64,000 nt of DNA from JACPPO01 sp965262505 (GCA_965262505.1 CBDHFM010000009.1:21661-85660); one strand, 5' to 3'. Counted from the first letter of the stretch, positions 8,838 to 17,311 are shown. The notes: a model not told the origin generated them from the letters alone. Program-made: numbers and translations.

Positions 8838-9093
8838 CGCCCAGGAAAAGGACTTACTTAAGTCAGTCGAGCGCGGAGAGTGGACGTCTACCGGTGGTGG
8901 CAAGCAAGCGCGCACGCGCTACGCTCGCTACGCCAAGGCCACGTTCCGCAAGGACCGCCGGCTGAATATTCGGCTCTCGAGCAAGGATCTGGAGGCGATC
9001 CAGAAGCGCGCGTTGGCCGAGGGGTTGCCGTATCAGACCCTGATTTCGAGCCTGTTGCACAAGTACGCCGCCGGGTCCCTCAAGGAGGTTTGA
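8827..9093 (+). CDS. BrnA-like ribbon-helix-helix antitoxin
   Basis: An 88-residue protein starting at the ATG inside the toxin gene. The C-terminal half has a CopG-type ribbon-helix-helix pattern (RLNIRLSSKDLEAIQKRA, then a GLPYQTLISSLLHKY helix). The lysine/arginine-rich N-terminal half would contact the toxin. It is likely to bind the palindrome at 8503-8525 and repress its own operon. Confidence 0.82.
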   Translation: MKIDAQEKDLLKSVERGEWTSTGGGKQARTRYARYAKATFRKDRRLNIRLSSKDLEAIQKRALAEGLPYQTLISSLLHKYAAGSLKEV

Positions 9094-9420
9094 GCCTGGT
9101 CGTGCCATGCTCGTTCGCTCGGACGTCTGCGAGACAGAAAATAAGACACTGGATACGACACACGGCGGCGCGCGTCTGCCGGCTGCCCACGCGGGTGAGG
9201 GTGTGCTTGCCGAAGTCGCAGGCTGGTTTTCATGCGCGAGGGGGTGACGTGGAACGTCGTGATTCCGGGGGACGGCTTCGCCGGTAAGCTCGCCGCCGGC
9301 ATCAAACGAAAGATCGGCGGGGCGTCGGTCGTCTTGGCCGAGTACGCCGGACCTGGTGCCGGCGCGGGGTTGTGTACAGAGAAACGCCGCGCGGCGGTGA
9401 GCCGCGCGGCGTGTGTCGCG

Positions 9421-9723
9421 TCAGGCGTCCTGGTCGTCGTGGGCGGGATCGCCGTTGGGCTCGGCGGCGGCGGCGTCAGCGCGCGCCTCGGCCTGTAGTT
9501 CGTGGATGCGCGTGTTCGCCATGTCTGCGACCTTGGCGACGGTCAGCAGCTCATCGCGGCCGAAGGAGGGGGAGCGTTCCCACGTGTCCTCGCGGCGATA
9601 CAGGCGGGTGATCTGAGTCGAGTAGAACGTGCCCTCGTCGGCGGCACGGTTGCGCCAAATGGTGGCGGCGATACGGCCGAGTCTGACCTCGGCGACGGGC
9701 TGCTCGTGGGTGTTGGTTGCCAT
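9421..9723 (-). CDS. Small plasmid-type hypothetical protein
   Basis: A 100-residue protein with a strong ribosome site (AAGGAG). The pattern AEVRLGRIAATIWRN-TFYSTQITRLYR-W-FGRDELL-VAKVADMA is common to small proteins carried by plasmids and integrative elements. Its beta-rich N-terminus and helical C-terminus give no firm function. It is last in a minus-strand series with 9902-10150 and 10144-10743. Confidence 0.65.
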   Translation of the reverse strand: MATNTHEQPVAEVRLGRIAATIWRNRAADEGTFYSTQITRLYRREDTWERSPSFGRDELLTVAKVADMANTRIHELQAEARADAAAAEPNGDPAHDDQDA

Positions 9724-9901
9724 GTCGTGTCTCCTTGTTCGTGGTGGGGGTGATTCCCCGTCCGCTCACTGAGCGCTGGTGGATGGGGATGAGCCCCCGC
9801 GACAACGTGCACCGCGATGCGCGGGGGAAACGGCGGGGGAAACGGCCCACAGGACCGGCGTGAAGCGTCCGGGCCAGGTGCGGCACGCGATTGACACACA
9901 C

Positions 9902-10150
9902 TTAGCGCGCCCACCGGCGGCGGGTGCGTTGGGCCAACTCTGCGCCGTGGCGCGCGTCCGCCGCGTGCCTGGCGGCGTAGGTGGCGAGTGCATCCCACGC
10001 CTCGGCCGCGTGGGTGTTCGCGGTCGCGGCCTCAGTCGCGGCCTCGGTGCGGGCCGCGTCCGCTTTGACGATGCGGGCGCGCATGGTGTCGAGCGCTTTG
10101 GTCGCCTTCGTGCTCAGCGTGTCGGCGGTTGTGATGTTGGTGCTCACCAT
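9902..10150 (-). CDS. Small alanine-rich helical protein (paralogue of 11645-11866)
   Basis: An 82-residue, nearly all-helical protein with an AAAGGAG ribosome site. It shares the pattern TMRAxIxxADAARxxxA and a C-terminal ELAxRTRxRWAR with the protein at 11645-11866. Its ATG overlaps the stop of the Sel1-type gene upstream. Charged heptad-like spacing suggests a coiled-coil. Function unknown; belongs to a conjugation or mobilisation locus by context. Confidence 0.65.
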   Translation of the reverse strand: MVSTNITTADTLSTKATKALDTMRARIVKADAARTEAATEAATANTHAAEAWDALATYAARHAADARHGAELAQRTRRRWAR

Positions 10151-10743
10151 TTGCGTGCTCCTTTCACGTCGCCACCGGTCCGCGTCCCGGTCGCCGGGTC
10201 GTCGTCAGCGGGGACGTCCTGCGGCTCGCCGATACGGTGGATCATGGTCTGGCGTAAGCGCGCCTCGATCGCGCGCGTGTCTTTCTCGCGTGTTTTCAAG
10301 GCGTGCATGATGGCTTGGATGCGGCGCTGCGCGCGCTCGGCACAGTTGCTCAAGTTCGTGATGGTCTGAAACAGCCCTTGCCGGTGTCTCGTGTGCGTCT
10401 GCTCGAAATCCGTCAAGCGGCGGTGGGCGTCGTCGAGCCGCCGGGTGGCGTCGTCGATGCGATTCAAGAGCGCGTCGAGTTGCCGCGCCCTGGGGAGGAC
10501 GCGGTCGAGGATCAGATCGACTTCGGCTGCTCCGCGTTCCAGTCGGATACGGTTGCGGCGCACGCGATCGAACAGATCCTCTCGGGTGTCTGCGGCGGGC
10601 GGCGCCTGCGGATCGAACGGGCCGGGGATCTGCGGGGGTGCCAATGAGTCCAGCAGGCGTTGCGCCTGCTCATGCCCTTGGGCGGCGGCCAGGCGGCACC
10701 ACACGTCGCCGGAGACATAATCGCGCGAGATGCCACGGCCCAC
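10144..10743 (-). CDS. Sel1-repeat protein, probably 5'-truncated
   Basis: About 199 residues from a GTG at 10743. Recognisable Sel1 homology (AGHAKAQFKLAELYY before the GTG, then WCRLAAAQGHEQAQRLL) begins upstream of that codon and runs back to an in-frame TGA near 10843 with no other good start. The gene has therefore probably lost its 5' end. The remainder is a long arginine/glutamine-rich helical region (about 60-165), likely coiled-coil. Sel1 repeats mediate protein-protein contacts. Confidence 0.5.
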   Translation of the reverse strand: MGRGISRDYVSGDVWCRLAAAQGHEQAQRLLDSLAPPQIPGPFDPQAPPAADTREDLFDRVRRNRIRLERGAAEVDLILDRVLPRARQLDALLNRIDDATRRLDDAHRRLTDFEQTHTRHRQGLFQTITNLSNCAERAQRRIQAIMHALKTREKDTRAIEARLRQTMIHRIGEPQDVPADDDPATGTRTGGDVKGARKW

Positions 10744-10903
10744 GTAGTACAGCTCGGCCAGTTTGAATTGCGCCTTGGCGTGGCCCGCGGCCGCGCGGAT
10801 TGTGTGCAGCCCGTGTCGGTCATCGGGGTGGACTCCAGCGCCCTCGGCTCACGCCACAGGCTCGAGCCTCGCGCCCGCGCCCGGCGCGGACGGCGACCCG
10901 ACG

Positions 10904-10992
10904 TTAGGCCGTCGGCATGTCGAGGCGTTGCATCTCCCATGTGTTCCTCCCGGCGTCGTACCCGTTGACGTACGCCGCTTCTTCGACTAGAC
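10904..10992 (-). pseudogene. C-terminal remnant of a VirB11-like ATPase
   Basis: The minus strand reads VEEAAYVNGYDAGRN-W-MQRLDMPTA and stop, almost the same as the C-terminus of the VirB11-like fragment at 11970-12323 (VEEAAYVNGYDAGRN-W-IQRLERLPV). Nothing else of the gene is present. Confidence 0.7.
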
Positions 10993-11022
10993 GAGGGGGT
11001 GGCACCGATCACAGCGAATCTG

Positions 11023-11130
11023 CTACCGAGCGACGTTGGCTCTCCAGTGCAGAGGTCGCAGGTTGGAGATCAGGTCACTCCCCCCGGCCGCAACCGGGAC
11101 ACTCTGATCGATTTTCCATCCGTGGAAGGG
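11023..11130 (-). pseudogene. HNH endonuclease C-terminal remnant
   Basis: The minus strand encodes KIDQSVPVAAGGSD followed by LISNLRPLHWRANVAR and stop, the ID(H)-x-VPV-GGSD-x-SNLRPL block of HNH nucleases. The first metal-site histidine of the usual IDH is Gln here, and the upstream domain is missing. Confidence 0.6.
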
Positions 11131-11131
11131 G

Positions 11132-11140
11132 TGGTACACT
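11132..11140 (+). promoter_or_regulatory. Extended -10 promoter, leaderless gene at 11147
   Basis: TGGTACACT ends 6 bases before the ATG at 11147, placing the expected transcription start on the start codon. Confidence 0.5.
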
Positions 11141-11146
11141 GCAGGT

Positions 11147-11374
11147 ATGAATGCGACCGACCGCATCACCATCTTCGTGGCGGCCGCGGCCGTCGTCTTC
11201 ACGATGGCCGGCAGCGCCTGGTACTCGGGCAAGCGCATCGACGACGTCAACGCCCGCATCGACGGCTTGCGCATAGACATGAACGCCCGCTTCACTGAAG
11301 TCCACGACGACATCACGGAACTGCGCGCCCTCGTGATCGAGGTCCTCAAGCGCGACACCGACGCCGCCAACTAG
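11147..11374 (+). CDS. Small membrane-anchored coiled-coil protein
   Basis: A 75-residue protein with an N-terminal transmembrane segment (about 8-27) followed by a heptad-patterned helix (RIDDVNARIDGLRIDMNARF and onward). No ribosome site; a leaderless promoter fits. Such short anchored coiled coils are common near TA loci and mobile elements, but their role is unknown. Confidence 0.6.
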   Translation: MNATDRITIFVAAAAVVFTMAGSAWYSGKRIDDVNARIDGLRIDMNARFTEVHDDITELRALVIEVLKRDTDAAN

Positions 11375-11388
11375 CCCGACACCGAGGT

Positions 11389-11610
11389 GTGATCTCTCCA
11401 TACCCCTCGGACCCAATCATCGCTGAAGTTCGGGCCATCCGGCAGGCGACCGCCGCGCGCTTCGACGACGACGGTGAGGCGATCTTCAGGGACATTCGAG
11501 CCAGACAGGAGGCCTCCGGCCGCGTGTACGTCCGCGTGCCGCACGCCGCGTCGCTTCCCACCGCAAGGATTGGCCGACACGCGAGCGAGACCAGACCAAC
11601 AGACTCTTGA
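11389..11610 (+). CDS. Small conserved hypothetical protein
   Basis: A 73-residue protein starting with GTG just after the previous gene. The pattern DPIIAEVRAIR-x-A-ARFDDDGEAIFRDIRARQEASGR matches a widespread family of short helical proteins often seen next to toxin genes (compare 17070-17246). A putative antitoxin or adaptor; function unproven. Confidence 0.55.
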   Translation: MISPYPSDPIIAEVRAIRQATAARFDDDGEAIFRDIRARQEASGRVYVRVPHAASLPTARIGRHASETRPTDS

Positions 11611-11644
11611 CGGGAATCGCCCCTCAAGATTGCCCCGCCGCCGC

Positions 11645-11866
11645 CTAGCGCGCCCAGCGGTGCCGGGTGCGGTCGGCTAGTTCTGCCCCGCGCCGGCAGT
11701 CGATCGCCTGTGTCGCCGCGGCGTCGACGACCTTGGCGGCGCGCGCCTGGTGCGCGGTGTCGGAACGCGCGGCGTCCGCGCGCGTGATGTGGGCGCGCAT
11801 GGTGTCCAGGCGCTTGCGCGCCGTGGCATGGAGTGTTCCTGCGGCGTCACTCTTGAGATCGGTCAT
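11645..11866 (-). CDS. Small alanine-rich helical protein (paralogue of 9902-10150)
   Basis: A 73-residue helical protein with a CAGGAG ribosome site, ending ELADRTRHRWAR like its paralogue. It lies downstream of a VirB11-like fragment, mirroring the order seen at 9902-10992. Function unknown. Confidence 0.6.
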   Translation of the reverse strand: MTDLKSDAAGTLHATARKRLDTMRAHITRADAARSDTAHQARAAKVVDAAATQAIDCRRGAELADRTRHRWAR

Positions 11867-11969
11867 GGGGTGGGTCTCCTGGTGCGTGGTGTGGCGGGCG
11901 CGCGCTGGTCCTCAGGCCCGCCGGTCAGCCGCGTGGCGAGGACGGCGAGGGTGCGGAGGCGCGCGCGAC

Positions 11970-12323
11970 TCAGACGGGCAGTCGTTCGAGTCGTTGTATG
12001 TCCCATTGATTCCTTCCGGCGTCGTAGCCGTTGACGTACGCCGCTTCTTCGACACAGCGCCGGCCGTCGGCGCGGGTCATGTGGATCACCATGGCGATCC
12101 CGTCCACGACGCCCCGGCACGTGACGTCCCACGGGAGATCGCCGCCGCGCACTTCGCCGACGACGATGTGATCGGGTCGGTGCCGCAAGGCGTGCCGCAC
12201 CAGGTCGCGGATGGTCACGGCTCCGTGCTGCAGCCCGCGCGCCTCGAACCGGACGCAGTTCAGGGAGTCGATCCCGGCGACGGCGCCGTCGTCGACCATG
12301 AGCGCGTGACCGGGCGCATCCAC
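11970..12323 (-). pseudogene. VirB11/TrbB-like conjugation ATPase, C-terminal fragment
   Basis: About 118 codons containing DSLNCVRFEARGLQHG and VRHALRHRPDHIVVGEVRGG, the Walker B and arginine-rich region of type IV secretion traffic ATPases. The N-terminal domain and the Walker A loop are missing upstream, so it cannot be a working ATPase. Confidence 0.75.
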
Positions 12324-12395
12324 CAGGGGGCGGCTTCATCCAGCGCCTACGATTCAGTGGAACTTGCGGTGCAGGCCTAGTCAGTTATATGTATG

Positions 12396-12401
12396 TATAA
12401 T
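12396..12401 (+). promoter_or_regulatory. -10 box of mazEF-like operon
   Basis: A TATAAT lies 13 bases before the ATG at 12415 inside an AT-rich, partly palindromic stretch (TTATATGTATGTATAATA) that may be the autoregulatory operator. The leader would be only a few bases long and has no ribosome site. Confidence 0.5.
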
Positions 12402-12414
12402 ATTGAACGCGTCC

Positions 12415-12672
12415 ATGCATACAACCAACCTGCGCAAGGTCGGCGGTTCCGTCATGCTCGCAGTGCCCCCGGCTTTTCTGAACCTCCTGAAGCTCGGGGT
12501 CGGGGCCAAGGTGGAGATCGCTGTGGAGAACGATCGCCTCATCATCGTGCCCAAGGTGCGTCGTCGCTACTCACTCGATGAGCTGCTGGCACAATGCGAC
12601 GAGACCGCGACCCTTTCCGCCGAGGACCGTGACTGGATTGATGCCAAGCCGGTCGGCAACGAGCTGTTGTAG
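12415..12672 (+). CDS. MazE-type AbrB-fold antitoxin
   Basis: An 85-residue protein with an N-terminal swapped-hairpin AbrB DNA-binding domain (LRKVGGSVMLAVPPAFL, then VEIAVENDRLIIVP) and a C-terminal toxin-binding tail. The start at 12415 gives the canonical MHTTNLRKVG opening. Its stop overlaps the toxin GTG by one base. Confidence 0.85.
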   Translation: MHTTNLRKVGGSVMLAVPPAFLNLLKLGVGAKVEIAVENDRLIIVPKVRRRYSLDELLAQCDETATLSAEDRDWIDAKPVGNELL

Positions 12673-13004
12673 TGAAGCGGGGCGACATCTGGCTTGTCAG
12701 CCTTGATCCCACGGCCGGCCATGAACAACAGGGGACCCGGCCGGTACTGATCGTGTCCCCCGCCGCGTTCAACACGCTGACCGGGACGCCGGTCGTCCTG
12801 CCCATCACCACGGGGGGGAGCTTCGCTCGTCGGCGTGGCTTCACAGTGTCTCTTGAGGGCGCAGGCACCCGAACGAGCGGCGTGATCCGCTGCGACCAGC
12901 CCCGCGCCCTCGATCTCGGTGCCCGGAATGGGAAGCGCCTCGAAACCGTTCCCGCGCACATCATGGATGATGTGCTGGCCCGCCTCACCACCATCCTCGA
13001 ATAA
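12672..13004 (+). CDS. MazF/PemK-type endoribonuclease toxin
   Basis: A 110-residue toxin with the MazF core: KRGDIWLVSLDPTAGHEQQG at the start, RPVLIVS, then VVLPITTG and GVIRCDQPRALD. It should cleave mRNA at short specific sequences. The GTG start is coupled to the antitoxin stop. Complete and apparently intact. Confidence 0.88.
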   Translation: MKRGDIWLVSLDPTAGHEQQGTRPVLIVSPAAFNTLTGTPVVLPITTGGSFARRRGFTVSLEGAGTRTSGVIRCDQPRALDLGARNGKRLETVPAHIMDDVLARLTTILE

Positions 13005-13084
13005 ACAGCGTCGCGATCAGACGCCAACGTGGCCATAGTCTCGCGCAGCGCCAACCGTCTTCCGTTCGGTCCCACAACACAAGA

Positions 13085-14092
13085 ATCGGACTCGGCGGCT
13101 TCCCGCTCGTGTCGCTCAAGGAGGCGCGCGACCAGGCCTTCGCCAACCGCAAGTTCGCACGCTCCGGCGGCGACCCGCTCGCCGAGAAAGTCCGCGCCAA
13201 CGGCATACCCACCTTCGCCGCCGCCGCCGAGCGGGTCTGGAACGACAAGCATCCCGGCTGGCGTCACCCCCAGCATGCCCAGGATTGGATGTCGAGCCTC
13301 ACGCGGCACGTGCTCCCGCACATCGGCACGATGCCCGTGTGCGACGTAAAGAGCGCCGACGTGCTCCAGACGCTCCGGCGCATCTGGCACGTCCGGCCCG
13401 AGACCGCCCGGCGCGTGCGCCAGCGCATCGGCGCCGTGATGGACTGGGCCATCGCGATGCAACTTCGGACCGACAACCCGTGCGACCGCCTCGGCAAGGT
13501 TCTCGGCCCGCAGCAGGATCTCGTGCAGCACATGCGGGCATTGCCTCACGCCGAGGTGGCCGCGGCGATCCAGACGGTGAGGGCCTCGGGAGCGACAACG
13601 GCGGTCAAGCTGGCCTTTGAATTCCTGGTGCTGACGGCAGCCCGGTCGGGCGAAGTGCGCGGCGCGCGGTGGGCCGAAATCGATCTGCGCGTCGGCGTGT
13701 GGACGATTCCCGCCACGCGCATGAAGGCGAAGCGCGAGCACCGGGTGCCGCTGTGCGGGCGGGCGGTGGAGATGCTCCGCGCCGCACGGGCGCTCGGCGA
13801 CGGCTGCGGTCCGCTCGTGTTCCCCAGCACCGGCCGGAATCCGATCTCGATCACGCGGCTGCCGCGGCTGCTACAACACCACAAGATCGCGGCCGTTCCG
13901 CATGGCTTCAGGTCCAGCTTTCGGGACTGGGCCGCCGAGGAAACGAACCACCCGCGCGAGGTCGTCGAAGTGGCCCTGGCGCACGTGGTCGGGAACCAGA
14001 CTGAGGCGGCGTATGCGCGGTCGGACTTGTTCGAGCGCCGCCGCCAGCTGATGGACGACTGGGGCGCCTATCTCAGTGGACCGCGCGGGTAG
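13085..14092 (+). pseudogene. Integrase copy lacking its N-terminal domain
   Basis: Homology to the DUF4102-type integrase begins abruptly at GLGGFPLVSLKEARDQAF and continues uninterrupted to the end, including HGFR, ALAH and EAAYARSDL. About 90 N-terminal codons (arm-binding domain) are absent. A polypeptide from an ATG or GTG near 13109 would keep both core-binding and catalytic domains but could not bind arm sites. Confidence 0.8.
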
Positions 14093-14210
14093 GTGACCCC
14101 GCGACGCCGGTGACGGCTCATCCGTTCGCGCTCGTGGCCAGCCAGCGAAGGATGTCGCGGTGGGCTGCCACAATAATTGTCGTTGACCAGCCGTCAGAGT
14201 AGGGACGGTG

Positions 14211-14753
14211 TCAACCGCGGCCTGACTGTTCGATGGCCCGGATGCAGTCGTTCAACAGGTCAGGCTTCACATGCAGGGTCGACCGGCGAGGCAGTTCGCG
14301 AAGAATCGCGGCGACCGCTTTCCGAGAGCGCTGTTTTTGCCGGATGGACCGCACCAGGAGGCCGATGGTTCCGTGAACCGGGATGTTGAGACTGCGCGCG
14401 GCCAGTCGCGCTGCCGCATCATCGGTGAGCAACAGCGCGCTCGGATGATCGACGGCCACGCGCAACGCCTCCACTTCACCGTCGTGCAGCGGCAAGAGTC
14501 GGGCGAGCGACAGAAGTTCAGGGGCTGTCGGTCTGCGGGGCGTGGCGTCGCGCCACGAGAGTCCGGACTGGTGCAGGGCTGCGGGGCGGTGCCGCTCGAT
14601 CTCACTCCGGAGGGTGACCGGTACGATCACCCGCCGGAAGTCGCGCAGCAGATCGATGCATCCCAATTCATACAGATGAATGACCGGACCGGCGTCGCAC
14701 ACAACCGGCCGCGGCGCCGTTTCAGTCGTCCCCATGGAGTCCCCATTGGACAT
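14211..14753 (-). CDS. PIN-domain toxin-like protein (DUF3368 type)
   Basis: A 180-residue protein. VVCDAGPVIHLYELG carries the first metal-binding Asp of the PIN nuclease fold, and LLLTDDAAARLAARSL carries the later acidic pair; GEVEAL supplies the middle acidic position. PIN toxins cleave RNA. It overlaps the upstream ribbon-helix-helix antitoxin by 32 bases. Confidence 0.8.
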   Translation of the reverse strand: MSNGDSMGTTETAPRPVVCDAGPVIHLYELGCIDLLRDFRRVIVPVTLRSEIERHRPAALHQSGLSWRDATPRRPTAPELLSLARLLPLHDGEVEALRVAVDHPSALLLTDDAAARLAARSLNIPVHGTIGLLVRSIRQKQRSRKAVAAILRELPRRSTLHVKPDLLNDCIRAIEQSGRG

Positions 14754-14922
14754 CCTCCTTCAGGAACGCGGCGGTCAGATCGTGGGCGTGAGATTCAAGG
14801 AATCGCCGAAGCGCTTCCGACAGCAGGTCGTCGAGATCGGTCGCACAGCCTTCCGCAACGAACGCGCGCGCTTGCGCGGCCAGCGCCGCCGGCAGATCGG
14901 CCTCGATTCGGACTTTGTCCAT
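14722..14922 (-). CDS. Ribbon-helix-helix antitoxin partner of the PIN protein
   Basis: A 66-residue protein starting VRIEADLPAALAAQARAF, the strand-helix start of ribbon-helix-helix antitoxins, and ending in an acidic tail (KEDVQWGLHGDD). A TGCTATGTT extended -10 ends 6 bases before the ATG on this strand, implying a leaderless mRNA. Confidence 0.75.
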   Translation of the reverse strand: MDKVRIEADLPAALAAQARAFVAEGCATDLDDLLSEALRRFLESHAHDLTAAFLKEDVQWGLHGDD

Positions 14923-14928
14923 GTCATC

Positions 14929-14937
14929 AACATAGCA
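14929..14937 (-). promoter_or_regulatory. Extended -10 promoter, leaderless antitoxin
   Basis: TGCTATGTT on the minus strand, 6 bases before the ATG at 14922; initiation would fall on the start codon. Confidence 0.5.
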
Positions 14938-15142
14938 CGGGGGTGACGGCCAGGTTCCCAGGGCAGGAGGCCAGACCACGGGAAAACGCCGTCCTGGTGT
15001 CGTCACGCCCGCATCGGCGATCTGCAGCCGCCGCCCGTGTCCCTCGATCCACATGTTGCCCAGCCCGTGGATCATGATGTCCGATCTGTCGGGGTCGTCG
15101 CGCGCCACCTCGAGGTTCAGGCGTTCCAGTCCATCCCTCTGC

Positions 15143-15403
15143 TCAGAGCTGTCCGGCTCGTTTCGCTTTCCAGTATGGGAGCGTGGCGGGGAGGTAGTGC
15201 GGCTTGAGGTACACCCGCCTTGGCGGGAGCGACTGCACGCCGTCGTAGGGGAGACAGATCGCCTGACAGTTCCCGAGCAAGGCGAAGTCGCGCGGCTGAA
15301 ACAGCGCCTCGCGCCGCTCCGAACACCGCACACCTTTGTGGTGAGCGGGCGGCGCCCTGCGTTCCACGATGTTGGCGACGTCAACAGCGGGGGAGCGGAG
15401 CAC
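15143..15403 (-). pseudogene. Unidentified coding remnant
   Basis: The minus frame contains a protein-like stretch (LLGNCQAICLPYDGVQSL, then RRVYLKPHYLP) preceded by degenerate sequence. It has no sensible start and ends near 15143. I do not recognise the family. Confidence 0.25.
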
Positions 15404-15433
15404 GGATGCACGGATGCACGGATGGGAGACGGG

Positions 15434-15635
15434 ATGTTACTGAAGCACTCCCTGGAACGGGGCGTCTCGAAGGCAGAGTTTGTCGAGACGCTTCGGCGTG
15501 AGCCGCCGGACGATCCACGAGTGGATCGAGACCGGTCAGTTGGACCGGGACCTGTCGACAGGTGGCGCGCAGGACTCGCCGCGGCTGGATCCCTACAGGG
15601 GGAGCATCGATTCACGTCTCACGGACGTGGTGGTG
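15434..15635 (+). pseudogene. IS21-family IstA transposase, 5' remnant
   Basis: MLLKHSLERGVSKAEF continues in another frame as SRRFGVSRRTIHEWIETGQL and DLSTGGAQDSPR-LDPYRG-IDSRLT, the N-terminal helix-turn-helix of IstA. There are at least two frameshifts, and everything after about 65 codons is lost. Confidence 0.7.
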
Positions 15636-15702
15636 AATGGCTGGGGGGAGCCGTCGTGGTCACGCTGCCCGCCAACAGCGCCAGCACCGCCCCCACGATG
15701 CT

Positions 15703-16035
15703 TCACGGACGCGGAGACGCTGCTACAGCAGCTCGACGCGGGTGAACGTCGATCTGCACGTCTACGTGCTGGCCGAGCTTGTTGAGCACGGTCATCAGCC
15801 GGTCAATGGTGAAGCGGCCAAGCTGCACGTTGCGAATGCGGGTAAAGTCCGCGTGGCTGATACCGGTACGGCCCTCAGCCTTGCGCGTCGAAAGCCCTTC
15901 ATCGTCAAGAATGCCAATGATGCGGGCGGCCAGCAGCGCCTTGGTCTGCTGCACGTCGGCGTCCGCGCGGCCGAAGTCACGGAAGACATTGCCGCTGCCG
16001 TACACCAACTCACCATCGTCGGCGGTTTTGCTCAT
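15703..16035 (-). CDS. XRE-family antitoxin (HigA-like)
   Basis: A 110-residue protein; the start at 16035 forms an ATGA overlap with the end of the upstream toxin frame. The helix-turn-helix is at about 35-85 (LSTRKAEGRTGISHADFTRI, then LGRFTIDRLMTVLNKLG). It is complete, while its toxin partner has a frameshift, so it may now act only as a DNA-binding repressor. Confidence 0.8.
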   Translation of the reverse strand: MSKTADDGELVYGSGNVFRDFGRADADVQQTKALLAARIIGILDDEGLSTRKAEGRTGISHADFTRIRNVQLGRFTIDRLMTVLNKLGQHVDVQIDVHPRRAAVAASPRP

Positions 16036-16384
16036 GGTTGGAACTCCTGCTTCAATTGTTTCAGACGTTCGCGGATGAGATCGATCTCCTTCGTCGGAGT
16101 CTTGATCCCCTGCTTCGCCTTCTTCTGGAAGGCGTGCACAACCCACAGCCGCTCTCCGAGTTGCAGCGCGTAGACCGTCCGATACGCATCAGTGCGGTAC
16201 TGGAGCGCCACCTCGAATACGCCGGCGCCGACACCCTTCAGCGGCTTGGCATATCAGCCTTTTGGCCTTCGGCCGTGACCGTCAGTGCCCGCAGGATCTC
16301 ATCCTGCGCCCCTTCGGGAAAGCGGACGAACGCCTTGCGGGCCGCCTTGATCCACGCGATCGGCCGCGTATCTCTGCTTCTCAT
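16032..16384 (-). pseudogene. HigB-like toxin inactivated by a 1-base frameshift
   Basis: The first 48 codons (RPIAWIKAARKAFVRFPEGA to GQKADM) end at a TGA. One base away the sequence continues cleanly as KPLKGVGAGVFEVALQY, TVYALQLGERLWVVHAFQKK and so on, to the ATGA overlap with the antitoxin. One missing base near 16249-16251 explains it. The rest has no further lesion, so the mutation looks recent. Confidence 0.85.
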
Positions 16385-16386
16385 AG

Positions 16387-16408
16387 GACACAGGTGTCAA
16401 ATATACCA
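16387..16408 (-). promoter_or_regulatory. Promoter/operator of the XRE toxin-antitoxin locus
   Basis: On the minus strand a TGGTATATT extended -10 is followed by the palindrome GACAC-CT-GTGTC and then the ATG at 16384. The operator lies across the expected start site, typical of autoregulated TA loci. Confidence 0.45.
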
Positions 16409-16797
16409 CCACTTAACGGTCGAGGCGGTCGACGCTAGAGGGGACTGGACCGCTGGCCCGCGGTTGTGCAGCGCCGGCCGCTGACCGTTGGGCACTCCGA
16501 TCTTTCCGGATGGCCACGGGCATGGCCACGTCTCGTGCAAGAACCTCAATAACCATCGGGCGAAACATGATCTTTGGTTGCAACATCAGGTCGAGTGATA
16601 TGTTGCAGCGATGTATGGCCACGGACGGGGGGGGGGGTTGAGGCGTCAAAAGCTGGACGATGGACGGCGACGGTCAGGGCGCGCCGGACCTCACCACGCC
16701 GACCAAAGCCGACCCGGAAATCCGTCACTGCTCCCGGAGCATCCATCGGCTGGCGGCACGAAGGCGAGCATGTTAGTGTGACCAGTGAGGAACGCTC
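16400..16797. other. No recognisable gene
   Basis: About 400 bases with only low-quality frames. A run of about ten G residues near 16627 could be slippage-prone. Confidence 0.4.
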
Positions 16798-17001
16798 ATG
16801 CCCGTGATGCTGTCTAAGACCTACGAGGCCTTCAAGGAAGCGGGCGCCTCAGATGAACGCGCCCGCGAGGCCGCAGAGGAAATCGCTGCGTTCGATGCCA
16901 GGTTGATTCGTGTTGAGTCGAAGCTCAACCTGGTACTCGGGGGCATACTCACGCTGATTCTTGGCGTGGCCGCCCTCGTCATGCGAGCGTTTACCGGCTG
17001 A
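16798..17001 (+). CDS. Small coiled-coil protein with C-terminal membrane helix
   Basis: A 67-residue protein: an alanine/glutamate-rich helix (SKTYEAFKEAGASDERAREA) followed by a hydrophobic segment (LVLGGILTLILGVAALVM). It has a GAGG-type ribosome site. The pattern matches the short DUF1640-like proteins common next to TA loci; function unknown. Confidence 0.65.
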   Translation: MPVMLSKTYEAFKEAGASDERAREAAEEIAAFDARLIRVESKLNLVLGGILTLILGVAALVMRAFTG

Positions 17002-17069
17002 GCCTCGGCAGCCGTCACCAAGTCGCCACGAACGTCGCCTCCATCACGTTCTGAGTGGCGGTTCGTTTC

Positions 17070-17246
17070 CTATAGACCACCTCTCGCCGACACCCCGTGT
17101 TCCCGAGCCTCCCGCCGGGCGTGCAAGTCCACGATTCGATGTCCCTCTTCCCCTTGTCTGCCCTGAAGATCCGCGGCAAGCCGCGCGACGTCGTACCCGT
17201 ACTCCCGAGCCATCTCATCCTTGATCCGCCACAGTTCCTCAATCAC
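17070..17246 (-). CDS. Small helical hypothetical protein
   Basis: 58 codons from a GTG at 17246, reading VIEELWRIKDEMAREYGYDV and on to IVDLHARREA. This is the same general family as 11389-11610: short proteins often fused or adjacent to toxin genes. It follows the toxin remnant directly; its C-terminus may be frameshifted because coding-like sequence continues in another frame. Confidence 0.45.
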   Translation of the reverse strand: MIEELWRIKDEMAREYGYDVARLAADLQGRQGEEGHRIVDLHARREAREHGVSARGGL

Positions 17247-17311
17247 CTCATCTTATCCAGGCGGTCGAGATCGTCCGCCGCCGTCGTCGTGAACTCAACG
17301 TCACAGGTCAC
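17246..17311 (-). pseudogene. RelE-type toxin stub
   Basis: A GTG overlapping the antitoxin stop opens a 21-codon frame, VTCDVEFTTTADDLDRLDKM, like the first helix of RelE-family toxins, then a stop. The toxin body is deleted. Confidence 0.45.

Noticed and set aside
9232..9498. Plus-strand frame MREGVTWNVVIPGDGF and onward
   Set aside because: Overlaps a better-supported minus-strand gene, ends in low-complexity glycine/valine, and has no recognisable family.
11020..11110. A stretch GGTCGCAGGTTGGAGATC that looked like a tRNA 3' half / attachment site
   Set aside because: No cloverleaf can be drawn, and the minus strand reads as the end of an HNH nuclease (SNLRPLHWRANVAR), which explains it.
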